Made by a program: the position numbers and the translations under genes
The notes under the pieces: model-generated
Database searches by the model: none
What the model was told of the DNA's origin: nothing
Seen by the model: the letters and a program-made list of their open reading frames with translations, nothing else
DNA from: CATOSP01 sp965237775
GTDB lineage: Bacteria; Chloroflexota; Dehalococcoidia; Lucifugimonadales; UBA3495
Length of the DNA: 64,000 nucleotides
Direction of reading: 5' to 3'
NCBI GenBank assembly: GCA_965237775.1
Contig: OZ250155.1
Span: 4,402,001 to 4,466,000, forward strand
Part shown: positions 17,601 to 27,070 of the stretch, piece after piece
Layout of the letters: every line of letters begins with the position of its first letter
Numbering within the stretch: position 1 is the first letter of the stretch

Positions 17601-18850
17601 GTAGTCCAACATTTTTGAATTGAGTACTGAGCAAGTATTCTACCAAGCATAGGGCGAAGAGGATTGGGGCGTGGGGGGGATGCCGATGAAGAGATACCGG
17701 GTCAAGCTGAGTGCGGAGGAGCGGCGGGAACTGAAGACATTGGTGTCCCGTGGCCGGGCGGCGGCTTACCAGCAGACCCACGGGCGCATCCTGCTGCTGA
17801 GTGATGAGGCCCATGGGGAGGGGGCCATGAAGGATGAAGAGATTGCCCGGGTTCTCCAGATTGGCCGCACGACGGTGGAGCGGGTGCGCCGCCGTTGCGT
17901 GGAGGAAGGGATTGAGGCGGCCTTGGAGCGAAAGCGGCAACTCAATCGTCGTCCGAAGCGGCTGGACGGTCAAGGGGAAGCCCACCTGATTGCCCCCCGG
18001 TCGTGGCCGGGGGCAGGCTCTGGCCTGCGGAGAACCGCCGGAAGGCCGGGCCGGTTGGACGCTGAAACTGTTGGCCGACCGGCTGGTCGAATGCGAGATA
18101 GTGGAGAGCATCAGCCCTGAAACGGTGCGGCAGACGCTCAAAAAACGAACTCAAGCCTTGGCTGAAGGAATGCTGGTGCATTCCTCCGCAAGGCAGCGCC
18201 GAGTTCGTCTGCGCGATGGAAGACGTGCTGGAAGTCTATCAGCGCCAGTATGCGGACAACGAAGTTCTGGTCTGCCTGGACGAGACCAGCAAACAGCAGG
18301 TGAAAGAGACGCGCCGGCCGCGTCCGGCCCAGCCTGGGGCGGCGGGCTCCTACGATTACGAATACGAGCGCAACGGGGTGAGCAACCTGTTCATGTTGTT
18401 CGCTCCGCTGGAAGGGTGGCGCCGGGTGGAAGTGACGGACCGGCGCACCAAAGCCGATTGGGCCCGGGTGGTCAAGCAACTGGTGGACGAGGACTACCAG
18501 CACAATACGGTCCTTGTGCGGGTGATGGACAACTTGAACACCCACCACCCGTCCTCGCTGTACGAGGAATTTGAACCTGCCGAAGCACGGCGCATCGCCG
18601 AACGGTTGGAGGTCCACTACACTCCCAAGCATGGCAGTTGGCTGGATATGGCCGAGATTGAAATCGGGGTGATGGCCCGCCAATGCCTGGACCGCCGTAT
18701 TCCCGATCAAAGGGCTCTGCGGCGGGAGGTGGGAGCGTGGCAGGCTCAGCGCAACCGGGACGGCATACGAGTGGACTGGCGCTTTACCACCGAGGATGCG
18801 CGTATCAAGCTGAAGTCCCTTTACCCATCAATCCAACACTGATCGACTAC
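17601..18850 (+). mobile_element. IS630-family element, copy 2 (divergent)
   Basis: The element lies between TA dinucleotides (17599-17600, shared with copy 1, and 18851-18852), with short inverted ends GTAGTC (17601-17606) and GACTAC (18845-18850). Its transposase is related to but clearly different from that of copy 1. The left boundary coincides with the right boundary of copy 1 and the right boundary abuts the IS5 element, so the elements are packed end to end. Confidence 0.75.
17680..18842 (+). pseudogene. IS630 transposase, frameshifted twice
   Basis: N-terminal part MKRYRVKLSAEERRELKTLV with a helix-turn-helix, then frame changes near 17995-18010 and at an A6 run (18140-18145). The downstream frame carries the catalytic core: VCLDETSKQQ (first Asp), VRVMDNLNTHHPSSLYEEF (second Asp) and WLDMAEIEIGV (Glu). 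At the A run, eight A would keep the frame (Lys-Lys-Asn-Glu-Leu-Lys-Pro-Trp); this copy has six and copy 1 has seven. The first lesion has no such slippage explanation, so the gene is probably dead. Confidence 0.8.
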
Positions 18851-18852
18851 TA

Positions 18853-19727
18853 GGTAGAATCGACAATTGTTATCCCCGGATTACTGAGGCTACCAGGTAG
18901 AGCGCTGCGAGGAAGTAGATGCTCTTTCGGTCATAGCGCGTGGCGATTCTTCTCCAGTGCTGCAGTTTGTTGAAGCTCCGTTCAATCAGGTTGCGTTCTC
19001 GGTACAGTTCCTTGTCATATTCCCAAGGGGCCCTTCGGTTCGACTTGGGCGGTATGACTACCGTGGCCTCCTGGGACCGGATGAAGGCCACTATCTTATT
19101 GCTTTCGTAGCCCTTGTCCGCTATCACACAACCGGTCTCTATGCCGGTGAGCAAGGGTATTGCCTGAGGCGCATCCGATGCCTGACCGCCGGTTAAGGCG
19201 AAGCGTACGGGCCGGCCCCTGGCGTCGGCCACCATGTGAATCTTGGTGCTCAATCCGCCGCGAGAACGCCCCAGAGCCTGGTCTGGGTTCCCCCTTTTCC
19301 ACAAGCCGCCTGCTGGTGGGCACGAACTATGGTGGAATCAATCATCACGTATTTGTTGTCCTGGTCCGCCAGCAGTACCTCGAATATCCGTTGCCATAGC
19401 CCAGACTTGGCCCAGCGGGTGAAGCGCTCGTGGACGCTCTTCCAGTTACCGTATTCGGTAGGCAGGTCCTTCCACTGCGCCCCGCTGCGCAGCACCCAGA
19501 GGACGCCGTTGACGAAACTACGATTGTCTTAGGCTGTTACGCCCACGTAGCCGGGCCGTCCTGGCGGGAATCCCTCGATACGGTGCCACTGGGAGGTGCT
19601 CACCTCGTACCGCTTCATCTTCGTCACCCCTCAATCCCACTTCCCGTGCCGGACGACACTTTACATCCATGCCCCACGTCAACGCCTTACTGCCTACATC
19701 ACATTTCCTCCAATTGTCGATTCTACC
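18853..19727 (-). mobile_element. IS5-family element
   Basis: Bounded by 17-bp perfect inverted repeats, GGTAGAATCGACAATTG (18853-18869) and CAATTGTCGATTCTACC (19711-19727). The internal minus-strand transposase is IS5-like. The left end directly follows IS630 copy 2 and the right end is three bases from the next element. A detached copy of the right end, 22 identical bases, lies at 25075-25096. Confidence 0.82.
18870..19618 (-). pseudogene. IS5 transposase (two frames, one internal stop)
   Basis: Starting at ATG 19618 the frame reads MKRYEVSTSQWHRIE, then stops at TAA (19531-19529) where relatives have a sense codon before DNRSFVNGVLWVLRSGAQW. It resumes in the same frame through YVMIDSTIVRAHQQAA (first Asp). 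At GGAAAAGGGGG (about 19295-19305) translation must slip one base back to read WKRGNPDQALGRSRGGLSTKIH, then VIADKGYES (second Asp) and RNLIERSFNKLQHWRRIATRYDR (the IS5 RNxIERxFxxLKxxRRIATRY signature). A minus-one shift at A-AAA-GGG fits known IS5-group frameshifting, but the TAA is a true lesion. Confidence 0.82.
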
Positions 19728-19730
19728 CAA

Positions 19731-21156
19731 TACTACATTCGCAGATAGTTCTTGGTAAAATGGAGCTACTTCAGGAAGAGGGTGAAGTGAGGTGGTGGCA
19801 GCGGACAGGAACGAAGTGTTGGAAGTGGCCCGGTGGGCGAAGGGCATTGAAGGAGTTCATGGGTGCATTGCGGGACGGTTTTACCGTTCGGAACCCAGGC
19901 GACGGGCGCTGGACTATCTGAAGGGACTGATTTCGCCGGTAGAGCGCAAGAACGGGTGGCAACTGGCGGAGCAGGCGGGGGACGCCACCCCCGATGGGGT
20001 GCAGCGATTGCTGTCCAGCTACGTCTGGGATGCCGACCTGGTTCGGGACGACCTGAGGGAGTATGTGGTGGAGCATCTGGGTGACACTGATGGAGTGCTG
20101 GTGGTCGACGAGACGGGGTTCCTGAAGAAGGGGACCAAGTCGGTGGGGGTTCAGCGGCAGTACAGCGGAACTGGGGGGCGGATTGAAAATTGCCAGATAG
20201 GAGTATTCCTGACCTATGCCACGGCCGAGGGTAGAGTCCTGCTGGACCGGGAACTGTACCTGCCCCAGGTGTGGGTGGGAGATGGAGAACGACGGCGGGA
20301 GGCTGGGGTGCTGGAGGGGGCAAGGTTCCAAACCAAGCCACAGTTAGCCCAGAGGATGCTGGAGCGGACGGTGGAAGCGGGAGTTCCCTTCCGCTGGGTC
20401 ACTGGAGACGAGGTCTACGGCAGTGACCGCAACCTGCGGCTGTGGCTGGAGGGTGCAGAGATTCCCCACGTGCTGGCCATCAAGAGCAACGAGATGCTGT
20501 GGGCCCTGACGGATAAGGGGCCGCGGCAGGTCCGGGCGGACCAACTGGCGACTGGGGTGGAACAAACCCACTGGATGCGGCTCAGTGCCGGAAACGGGGC
20601 CAAGGGTCCCCGGGTCTACGACTGGACCAGAGTGATGATACGGCCTCTGAGGTCACCGGGAAAGGGCTACTGGCTTTTGGCTCGCCGCAGCATTGCCCAG
20701 CCTGAAGAGTTGGGCTATAAGGTCTGCTTCGTTCCAGCTAATACAACCTTGGAAGACCTGGTGCGGGTGGCGGGGACCCGGTGGACCATCGAGGAGTGCT
20801 TTGAGGAGGCCAAGGGAGAGGTAGGGTTGGACCAGTGTGAGGTGCGGAAATGGGAGGGCTGGTACCGGCACATCACCCTGGCCATGCTGGCCCATGTCTA
20901 TCTGGCAGTGGTCCGTCAGCAGGCCACTGCCTGTTTCAACGGCAAAAAGGGGAGCGCCAGGGTGGGATGAATCCCTGATACCGTTGACGGTCCCCTAGGT
21001 ACGCCGGCTGCTGTACCGGTTGATCTGGCAGCCTATCCTCTCGAACAAATCGGTGCTGGCATGGTCCCTTTGGAGGCGGTGCCACCAAGCCAGGGCCCGC
21101 CACTGCCACTACCAGCGCCGCCTGAAACACCTCAGCCAATATCTGAGACTGTAGTA
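19731..21156 (+). mobile_element. IS701-like element
   Basis: The ends are imperfect inverted repeats: TACTACATTCGCAGATA (19731-19747) against TATCTGAGACTGTAGTA (21140-21156), 15 of 17 matching. No clear target duplication is seen because the left side adjoins the IS5 element. One transposase gene, degenerate at its 3' end, fills the element. Confidence 0.7.
19792..21154 (+). pseudogene. IS701-family transposase, degenerate C-terminus
   Basis: The first 392 residues are a good IS701 (DDE_5) transposase: VLVVDETGFLKKGTKSVGVQRQYSGTGGRIENCQIGVFL carries the first Asp and its surrounding signature, FRWVTGDEVYGSD the second Asp region, and GTRWTIEECFEEAKGEVGLDQ the Glu region. At AAAAAGGGG (about 20944-20952) the frame ends early at TGA (20968-20970), while another frame continues with LIPLTVP, a TAG stop, then VRRLLYRLIWQP and a typical C-terminal LAWSLWRRCHQARARHCHYQRR. 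One frameshift plus one nonsense codon suggest inactivation. The start is GTG 19792. Confidence 0.78.
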
Positions 21157-21613
21157 CTAACACTCACCGTCGGTCGAGGGGTTCCGCACCATTTGTCTAG
21201 CTTCTCTTCCCCAATGCGCCAGATATGGGGACAGTAGTGCTGTGCGGCTACGGCCCTGCGGCCTATGGGATTTTCATACCCTTCGTCTAAACACGAACTC
21301 TGAGCACCCTGCTGGCGCGCCAATACTATTGGCAACTGCTTCGCATCCGAAAGATAATCCCTTTCAGCATCTTCCGCTGGTCCACCCGTTTCCGCCCCTT
21401 CAATTTGGGTGAGTCCAACTCCAACATCACCGGTATAATTCACTCCCGAAGGCCGTCCGTAACATCCCAATATCAGGTAACGCTTGTCCCTCCAGCACGA
21501 TACACCTCCACCCGACTTTGGGAACAATCCTAACCACGACCTCCACACATCAAATACAATTACAATATGAAATCCCAAATTGACATAGTTTCTAAATGGC
21601 AACGGGGGATGGC
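21157..21613. other. 457-bp stretch without a recognised gene
   Basis: This lies between the IS701-like element and the RDD fusion gene. Minus-strand frames are open but overlap the RDD coding sequence and match nothing I know. TTGACA at 21579-21584 is followed too closely by the coding start to be a clear promoter. I see no RNA gene or repeat. Confidence 0.4.
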
Positions 21614-22074
21614 ATGGCTCTAGAAAGTCCAGGGATCGATCCAAGCCAAACGTTTTGTCCCAAGTGTGGGAGAGCCATGGGAACCGTGGACAGGTTCTGC
21701 CCGGGCTGTGCCTCGGAATTACCCCGGGGACCTGACCAATTGGGGAGCCAGCCTGGCGGAGATGCTCCAGACCGGCGGTATGCCGGATTTTGGATTCGAT
21801 TTGTGGCTTTCTTGATAGACTACTCGGTCGCGCCAATGGGCGGGGCATTGATAGTCGGTCTTGGGTTTTGGTTAGTGACTCAAGGTGATGAAGTTACAGA
21901 TTGGCGCGCCGCCGCCTTCGGCGTTTCTTGGTATTTCGGCCTTGTCTTATTCCCATTTGTATACTTGGTGGTAATGACAAGGATATGGGGGCAGACTCTG
22001 GGCAAAATGGCCCTGGGGATAATAGTCGTCGATGCCAATGGCGACATACCCAGTATTGCCCGGCTCATAATAAG

Positions 22075-23792
22075 CCCGAATCCACCGAAAAGGTGAGTGT
22101 CGCGGCGGGTTGAATGGGTAAGAAAGTGCTCCTGTGCATCTGGGATAATGGTTTTCGAGACAGAAAACCAACCAGAAACAAGGAGCACCCAATAGATGCT
22201 ACCACGCAACCACCCCGACGGCATCCACATCGCCTTCGACGACCACCGCCTGGTCAACAATGCCGGGCTGATCCTTCCCGCCACGTTGGCCTTGCACCTG
22301 GGCCTGCCCCAACTGGTTGACCGGCACTTGGACCTGGGCTGGGCCCCAGGCCGAGCCAACACCGGCGACAAGATCATGACGCTGGTGGCTTCCGCGCTGG
22401 CGGGCGGCGACTGCATCGACGATGCCGATGTGTTGCGCACCGGCAGGACAGCCTGCACCCTGGGCAGTGTAGTCAAGGCGCCCTCCACCTTGGGCACCTT
22501 CCTGCGCAGTTTCCGGTGGGGCCACGTCCGCCAACTGGACCGGGTGAGCCGCCAGTTGCTGGCCCGGGCCTGGGAGGCTGGGGCCGGACCCGGCGACGGG
22601 CCCCTGACCATCGACCTGGACTCCACCATCTGCGAGACCTACGGACTGGCCAAGGAAGGAGCTCGCCACCACGGCTACACCGGTGCGCGGGGCTATCACC
22701 CGCTGCTGGCCGTCGCCGCCGGAACCGGCGACGTGCTGATGGCCCGCCTGCGCGAGGGCCGGGCCTACACCGCCCGCGGCGCCGCCCACTTCCTGCGTGA
22801 AACGGTGGGGCGGGTGCGCTACGGCGGAGCCAGGGGCCAACTCACGGTGCGGGCCGACAGCGGCTTCTATACCCACGCCGTGGTCGCCGTCTGCCGCCGG
22901 ATGGATGTCCGCTTCTCCATCACCATCCGCCAGCGCACCCGCCTGCGGAATCTCATCGAGGCGATACCCGAAGAGGACTGGACGCCGATTCCCTACTGGA
23001 TGGACGGCGCCGATGTGGCCGAGACCACCTACACCCCCTTCCAGAGTGAGCCCGACGCCGCGCCGGTGCGGCTCATCGTCCGGCGGGTGAAGCCGGCGCC
23101 CGGTTCCCAACTGGCTCTCTTCGCCACCTACAGCTATCACGGCTTCATCACCGACCGGGACGGAGAGACCCTGGAACTGGAGGCTGACCACCGCCGCCAC
23201 GCCGAGATCGAGAATGCGATACGCGACCTCAAGTACGGCGTGGGGCTGAACCATCTCCCCTCGGGCCGCTTCGCTGCCAACGGCGCCTGGCTGGCGGTAC
23301 AGGTGATGGCCCACAACCTGGCCCGCTGGACAGCCCGCATCGGCCTGGGTCAGCAGATCGTGACCACCAAGACCCTCAGACGACGGGTCTTTGCCTTGGC
23401 CGGACGGATCACCCGCTCGGCACGCCGGATCACCCTGCATCTTCCCCAGCGCTGGCCATGGGAAACCCAGTTCAGTCGCGCCCTGGCCCGACTGCGAGCC
23501 ATTCCACTCCCAGCCTGATTGCTCCTGTCCGCTACTGACCCGCCATCCGGCCAACCGAACGCCCCGCCAACTCGCGCCAGTCCGGTCCGCGAGCGCCTCT
23601 TGCCGTGTCCTATCCCGCCATCCCCCTCACCACAGCCACTGTAAGCCGCCATCGGCGCCCCCCAAAGCGCCTGCAGACCGCCGCCAGCCTCCCGTCTACC
23701 CAAATTCGAGCCCGGATCATCGCGCCTGTAACTTCCTCACCCCCCTTCCGCTGTCCTCACGCCGTCCATCGGTGTCCACCGGTGGATTCGGG
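22075..23792 (+). mobile_element. IS1380-family element, intact
   Basis: A 1718-bp insertion with 13-bp inverted ends, CCCGAATCCACCG (22075-22087) and CGGTGGATTCGGG (23780-23792), flanked by the 5-bp direct repeat ATAAG (22070-22074 and 23793-23797). Target duplication size and ends fit IS1380. It interrupts the RDD fusion gene. The 270 bases after the transposase stop are non-coding. Confidence 0.9.
22196..23518 (+). CDS. IS1380 family transposase
   Basis: A 440-residue intact transposase. IS1380 hallmarks are the N-terminal GDKIMTLVASALAGGDCIDDADVLR, the first catalytic Asp in LTIDLDSTICETYG, the second in LTVRADSGFYTHAV, and the C-terminal HAEIENAIRDLKYGVGLNHLPSGRFAANGAWLA with the Glu and the arginine-asparagine box. 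AAGGAGCACCC precedes the ATG at 22196. With clean ends and target duplication this is probably the most recent and still active insertion in the window. Confidence 0.92.
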   Translation: MLPRNHPDGIHIAFDDHRLVNNAGLILPATLALHLGLPQLVDRHLDLGWAPGRANTGDKIMTLVASALAGGDCIDDADVLRTGRTACTLGSVVKAPSTLGTFLRSFRWGHVRQLDRVSRQLLARAWEAGAGPGDGPLTIDLDSTICETYGLAKEGARHHGYTGARGYHPLLAVAAGTGDVLMARLREGRAYTARGAAHFLRETVGRVRYGGARGQLTVRADSGFYTHAVVAVCRRMDVRFSITIRQRTRLRNLIEAIPEEDWTPIPYWMDGADVAETTYTPFQSEPDAAPVRLIVRRVKPAPGSQLALFATYSYHGFITDRDGETLELEADHRRHAEIENAIRDLKYGVGLNHLPSGRFAANGAWLAVQVMAHNLARWTARIGLGQQIVTTKTLRRRVFALAGRITRSARRITLHLPQRWPWETQFSRALARLRAIPLPA

Positions 23793-25074
23793 ATAAGAGA
23801 AGTCGTAGGGAAAATTATCTCATTTTTGTCATTTGGTATAGGATTTCTCTGGGCTGGCTGGAATTTTAGGAAGCGGGCGTGGCATGACTACTTGGCAGGG
23901 ACTTACGTAATCAGGAAGTATCGCAGTTCTGCGAGCTCGCGTTCTACCCAGCCGCGGTACCCACCGCCAATATCCGGGGGAGTTTCTCTGGCTGGCCAAG
24001 TCCAGTTCACCCCTGTTCCAGCTCCTCGCCTGGTGGGATTACCGAACGGGTTTCGTCGCCTCTTCCTCCTTTGGACCCCATTGCTGGTCGTCGCCATACT
24101 GCTGCTCTGTGCTCTTTTCGCCCCTTTGCTGGCGCCCCATGACCCTACCTACAGGAGCAGAATCGACCGTGGCATCGCCCCGTTGGAAATCTCCCAATAC
24201 CTCTTGGGCACCGATTACGTGGGCCGGGACGTGCTCTCACGCCTCATCTACGGTGCCCGCACCAGCGCATTGGTAACCCTATCGATGCTGGGTGCCAGCG
24301 CTGTAATCGGCACCACCTTGGGACTGATTGCCGGCTTCCTGGGCGGCTCAATTGAACGCCAAGTACAGGGCAACGCGGGCTACTTTCTGGGATCAACTAC
24401 CAGGCTGGGGCATGTTGTCTTAGCGTTTTTCGTGATAGGCATCTTTGTACCTTACCTCATATTCTTTCTGGGATTTGGAATCAAGTCCATCATGATCATC
24501 GGGGCGGTCTCGTTGTGGGGCAAATTCGCCCTAATGGTTAGGGACGCCGTCATCCGAACCAGGCAGCAGGAGTCCGACGCCTCGGCAGATATTTCCGGCC
24601 CGTCCGACCCAAACGTCACGCTCCGTCGTCTCTTACACAACACCGCACATTCCCTGCTGGCCGCCACCCTACTGCAAGCACGATTCGCACTCCTGCTGGA
24701 GGCCTTCTTAGCTCTTTTCGGGCTTGAGTTGGCCTCGGAGTTCCCCGCTTGGGGCGCCATGGTCTTCCGGGGCGGCGCAGTCGAGCTTGACCTCTGGTGG
24801 CCCTTCCTGTTCCCCACATTAACCGGCATTGTCGTCTTCTTCGCTTACCATTTCTTAGGGGAATGGGCCCACGGCACCCTCGACCGGGAGCCCCACCGCC
24901 GGTGACACCCGGCTACCCCTAAGACTGGCGTATCTGTTGCTTGCGGCTTCAAAGTCACATGGGACTCAGCCAGTTCCCGCTAGCCACGAGCACCCCTTCG
25001 CCTCTGGTCGCCCCAGCATGTCACACGGCCTCGATTTGACGCGATGAGGCGAATGTCCAGTGGTGCTTTCTCCT

Positions 25075-25096
25075 CATTTCCTCCAATTGTCGATTC
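25075..25096. mobile_element. Detached end of the IS5 element
   Basis: CATTTCCTCCAATTGTCGATTC here is identical to 19702-19723, the right end of the IS5 element. It is followed by CTAGTAG, like the end of IS630 copy 2. No transposase accompanies it, so it is a relic of an earlier insertion or a rearrangement end. The rest of 24906-25244 shows nothing recognisable. Confidence 0.6.
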
Positions 25097-25244
25097 GTCC
25101 TAGTAGAAGTCCCGCAGTTCCAGCATCTCTCGAGAACAGGGTGTGCACAACCACGCCGGGAAGTTTAGCACAAGGGTCCGGCCTTTCACTCCGAACCCCC
25201 AACTCCCAGACCCTCAACCTGTCAGCTCCATGGAACAGCTTGAA

Positions 25245-25619
25245 CTAGAAATGCCTTGCCTCCGATCCAGCCAGTGGCGCCGTCACAATGGGCGTCGGAA
25301 CCGGCTTGAGAAGTGAAATTGCGGTGGCCAAAACGGTTGGAGACGCCAAAGGTGTCGGGGAGGGTACTGCGGTGGCATTCTGGACCGGAGGCGAAGTCGC
25401 GATAGGCAAAGTGGTTGGCGCGGGAGTCAAGATTGACGTAGGCTTATCGGTGAGGGCAAGTTTTTCAGGCCCGCATTCCATGTCTTGCAAGCGAGCGTCG
25501 AGAATGCCGCGCTCCAGAGCGGAGTATACCTCAGCAAATGCGGGGAACTGGTTCCATTCGCCCATTCCCCGGATATTGCCGGAAATGAGTGTTCCGATAG
25601 CGCGGGTCTTCAGGATTGG
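25245..25619 (-). pseudogene. Remnant resembling a TRAP-type binding protein joined to a Pro/Thr-rich tail
   Basis: A minus-strand frame open from an upstream TGA. The first part, AIGTLISGNIRGMGEW then AEVYSALERGILDARLQDME, resembles the ExYxALqrGxxDg segment of DctP-type TRAP substrate-binding proteins. It then passes into a low-complexity tail of Pro, Thr, Ala and Val typical of linkers in secreted Chloroflexota lipoproteins. Both the signal-peptide half and the real C-terminus of a TRAP protein are missing, so it is probably a fusion remnant. The TRAP assignment rests on about 20 residues. Confidence 0.35.
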
Positions 25620-25812
25620 TCAGAGGCTCCCAGACGCTACCCGTATCTACGCCCTCGAGCCTCGCCCCTATACCTGCTATTTGGAATTCATGCTCGGACG
25701 CCTTGGCGGTCGCCGGAATTCTGTCTAGTGTTGGCCGCTTCCTATCATCTCATCCATCGCGTGGAACAACCTCAGGCTGTCCATGAAAGACGCGGGACCT
25801 AGCTCTACGCCG

Positions 25813-26577
25813 TCATGAGCCCAATCCTCCACCAGCAACCGCCTTTTCCAGCCATTCCGTCACGCTGGGCAGGACCTGGGAGATCGCCCGCCGGTTCAGG
25901 ACCAGCCCCCAATGTGAAGCGCCCTCGACGGTCAGCCGGTCCGATTCCAGCCACAGACCGTCATACCGTTCGCTGGGCCATTGCCGGTCCATCTCTCCGG
26001 TGACGATTAGGAATGGACAAGGCATGGTCTCGATCACCACGCCCCGTCTCCTTTCGTCCCTGGCCAGACGGGACTCCCGGCCCAGTGAAGACAAAGCCAC
26101 CCTTCGCTCCTCCATGTCCAGGTCAAACATGCCAGGCTGATCGTCAGGGTCCAGGCTGGTGATGCCGTATTCCTCCGGACCAAATTCTCCGGTGCGAAGC
26201 TCGACAGCCGGGTCCACCTCTCGTGAAGGCGTGCTGGGCGCAAGCGTGACGCAGGCGGCGCACCCTCCCGAAGCGGCCGCCATCATAGCGACGAGCCCTC
26301 CCATGCTCCAACCCATGACTACGGGCGGGCGTCCGATGTGCTCGATAAGAGAACCGACATCCCTGGCGTAATCTCCCATCCCGGCCTGCGACAAGTCTTC
26401 GGAGCTCTTGGGACCATGACCCCGCAGGTCCACCGCGTATGACGGCCATCCCCGGTCCGCCAGGCCCCGTTGCCAGAATTTCCATACCGGCGCTGAGTTG
26501 GCCGCGCCATGGACCAGCACAACGGGCGGGCGGCTTGTTTTGGCCTCCGGGAGCGCCAATGAGACGTTAATCGGCAT
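25813..26577 (-). CDS. Alpha/beta hydrolase
   Basis: A 254-residue alpha/beta-fold hydrolase, probably an esterase or lactonase. The oxyanion motif is VVLVHGAANSA, the nucleophile elbow GWSMGG places Ser at residue 91, the acid is likely Asp in VTGEMDRQWP and the base His in GASHWGLV. I start at ATG 26577, which has GGAAGG upstream and fits the family start; an in-frame extension to 26637 adds only a basic, unconserved leader. The gene stands alone, convergent to nothing close. Confidence 0.85.
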   Translation of the reverse strand: MPINVSLALPEAKTSRPPVVLVHGAANSAPVWKFWQRGLADRGWPSYAVDLRGHGPKSSEDLSQAGMGDYARDVGSLIEHIGRPPVVMGWSMGGLVAMMAAASGGCAACVTLAPSTPSREVDPAVELRTGEFGPEEYGITSLDPDDQPGMFDLDMEERRVALSSLGRESRLARDERRRGVVIETMPCPFLIVTGEMDRQWPSERYDGLWLESDRLTVEGASHWGLVLNRRAISQVLPSVTEWLEKAVAGGGLGS

Positions 26578-26736
26578 GAATATCCTTCCCAGGCGGCGAA
26601 TCACAACCAGCCTATAGGCGGGCCTTCCCTCCGTCAAGGCACTCCCGCCGAATACTCAGGCAATCGCATTTGGGTTGCAATAGCCTCGCCACTCCCGCAG
26701 CCCCGTCACTCCCGCGAAAGGAGACCTTTGAATAAT

Positions 26737-26772
26737 CCCCTCTCCATCCGGGAGAGGGTTAGGGTGAGGGGG
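26737..26772. repeat. Dispersed intergenic palindrome (CCCTCTCC...GGAGAGGGTTAGGGTGAGGG)
   Basis: CCCTCTCC (26738-26745) and GGAGAGGG (26751-26758) form a hairpin followed by TTAGGGTGAGGG. A related half-element, GAGAGAGGGTTAGGGCGAG, lies at 40075-40093. Sequences of this form are common dispersed repeats in many bacterial genomes. It lies in the 493-bp gap between the hydrolase and the ABC genes; the rest of that gap holds a broken second palindrome (CCCGCGAAAG, AAAGCGGG) and no gene. Confidence 0.55.
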
Positions 26773-27070
26773 CCCTCCGTATCTGGGCATACTCTGGATT
26801 CTCGCCTTCGCGAGAGTCACGGAAGGTTACGCAAAGGTCTCCCAAAGCGGGAATCCATTGCCCAAATCCCACAGTTCCGTCAAAGAACCGTCGGTCCGGG
26901 ACCCCTGGACACCGGCCTTTCCCGGAGTCTCGGTGGGACCGGCCCAAACGCGATTGCGCCGCGCCAAACGCGGCTCGCCTGGTTTCACCCAAAATCCGGC
27001 TCGGCAGCGTGGTATTGGTGGTATTGAGAGAACGCTTGCTAGGGTCAAGCGCGGCGGCTAACATGGAAGT

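Larger units (their letters stand above)
21614..24905 (+). pseudogene. Zinc-ribbon/RDD/DppC-like permease fusion gene, split by IS1380
   Basis: Removing the IS1380 element and one copy of its ATAAG duplication joins 21614-22074 to 23798-24905 in one frame of 522 codons plus stop. The rebuilt protein has a zinc ribbon (FCPKCGRAMG...FCPGC), an RDD membrane domain (RYAGFWIRFVAFLIDY, WGQTLGKMALGI, and after the junction FLWAGWNFRKRAWHDYLAGTYV) and then a region like dipeptide permease DppC/OppC: LLCALFAPLLAPHDPTY, LLGTDYVGRDVLSRLIYGARTS, and LGLIAGFLGG. The permease EAA loop is poorly conserved (DASADISGPSDPNV, RLLHNTAHSL), so transport activity is doubtful. ATG 21614 follows GGGGGA; ATG 21596 is an alternative. 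As it stands the gene is disrupted. Confidence 0.82.

Noticed and set aside
21132..21848. 238-codon minus-strand frame between IS701 and the RDD gene
   Set aside because: It overlaps the zinc-ribbon/RDD coding sequence and the end of the IS; no recognisable domain.
22199..23554. Long minus-strand open frame (451 codons) opposite the IS1380 transposase
   Set aside because: It is antisense to a clear transposase, its composition (Gly, Ala, Val, His, Gln-rich) is that of a GC-rich shadow frame, and no family matches.
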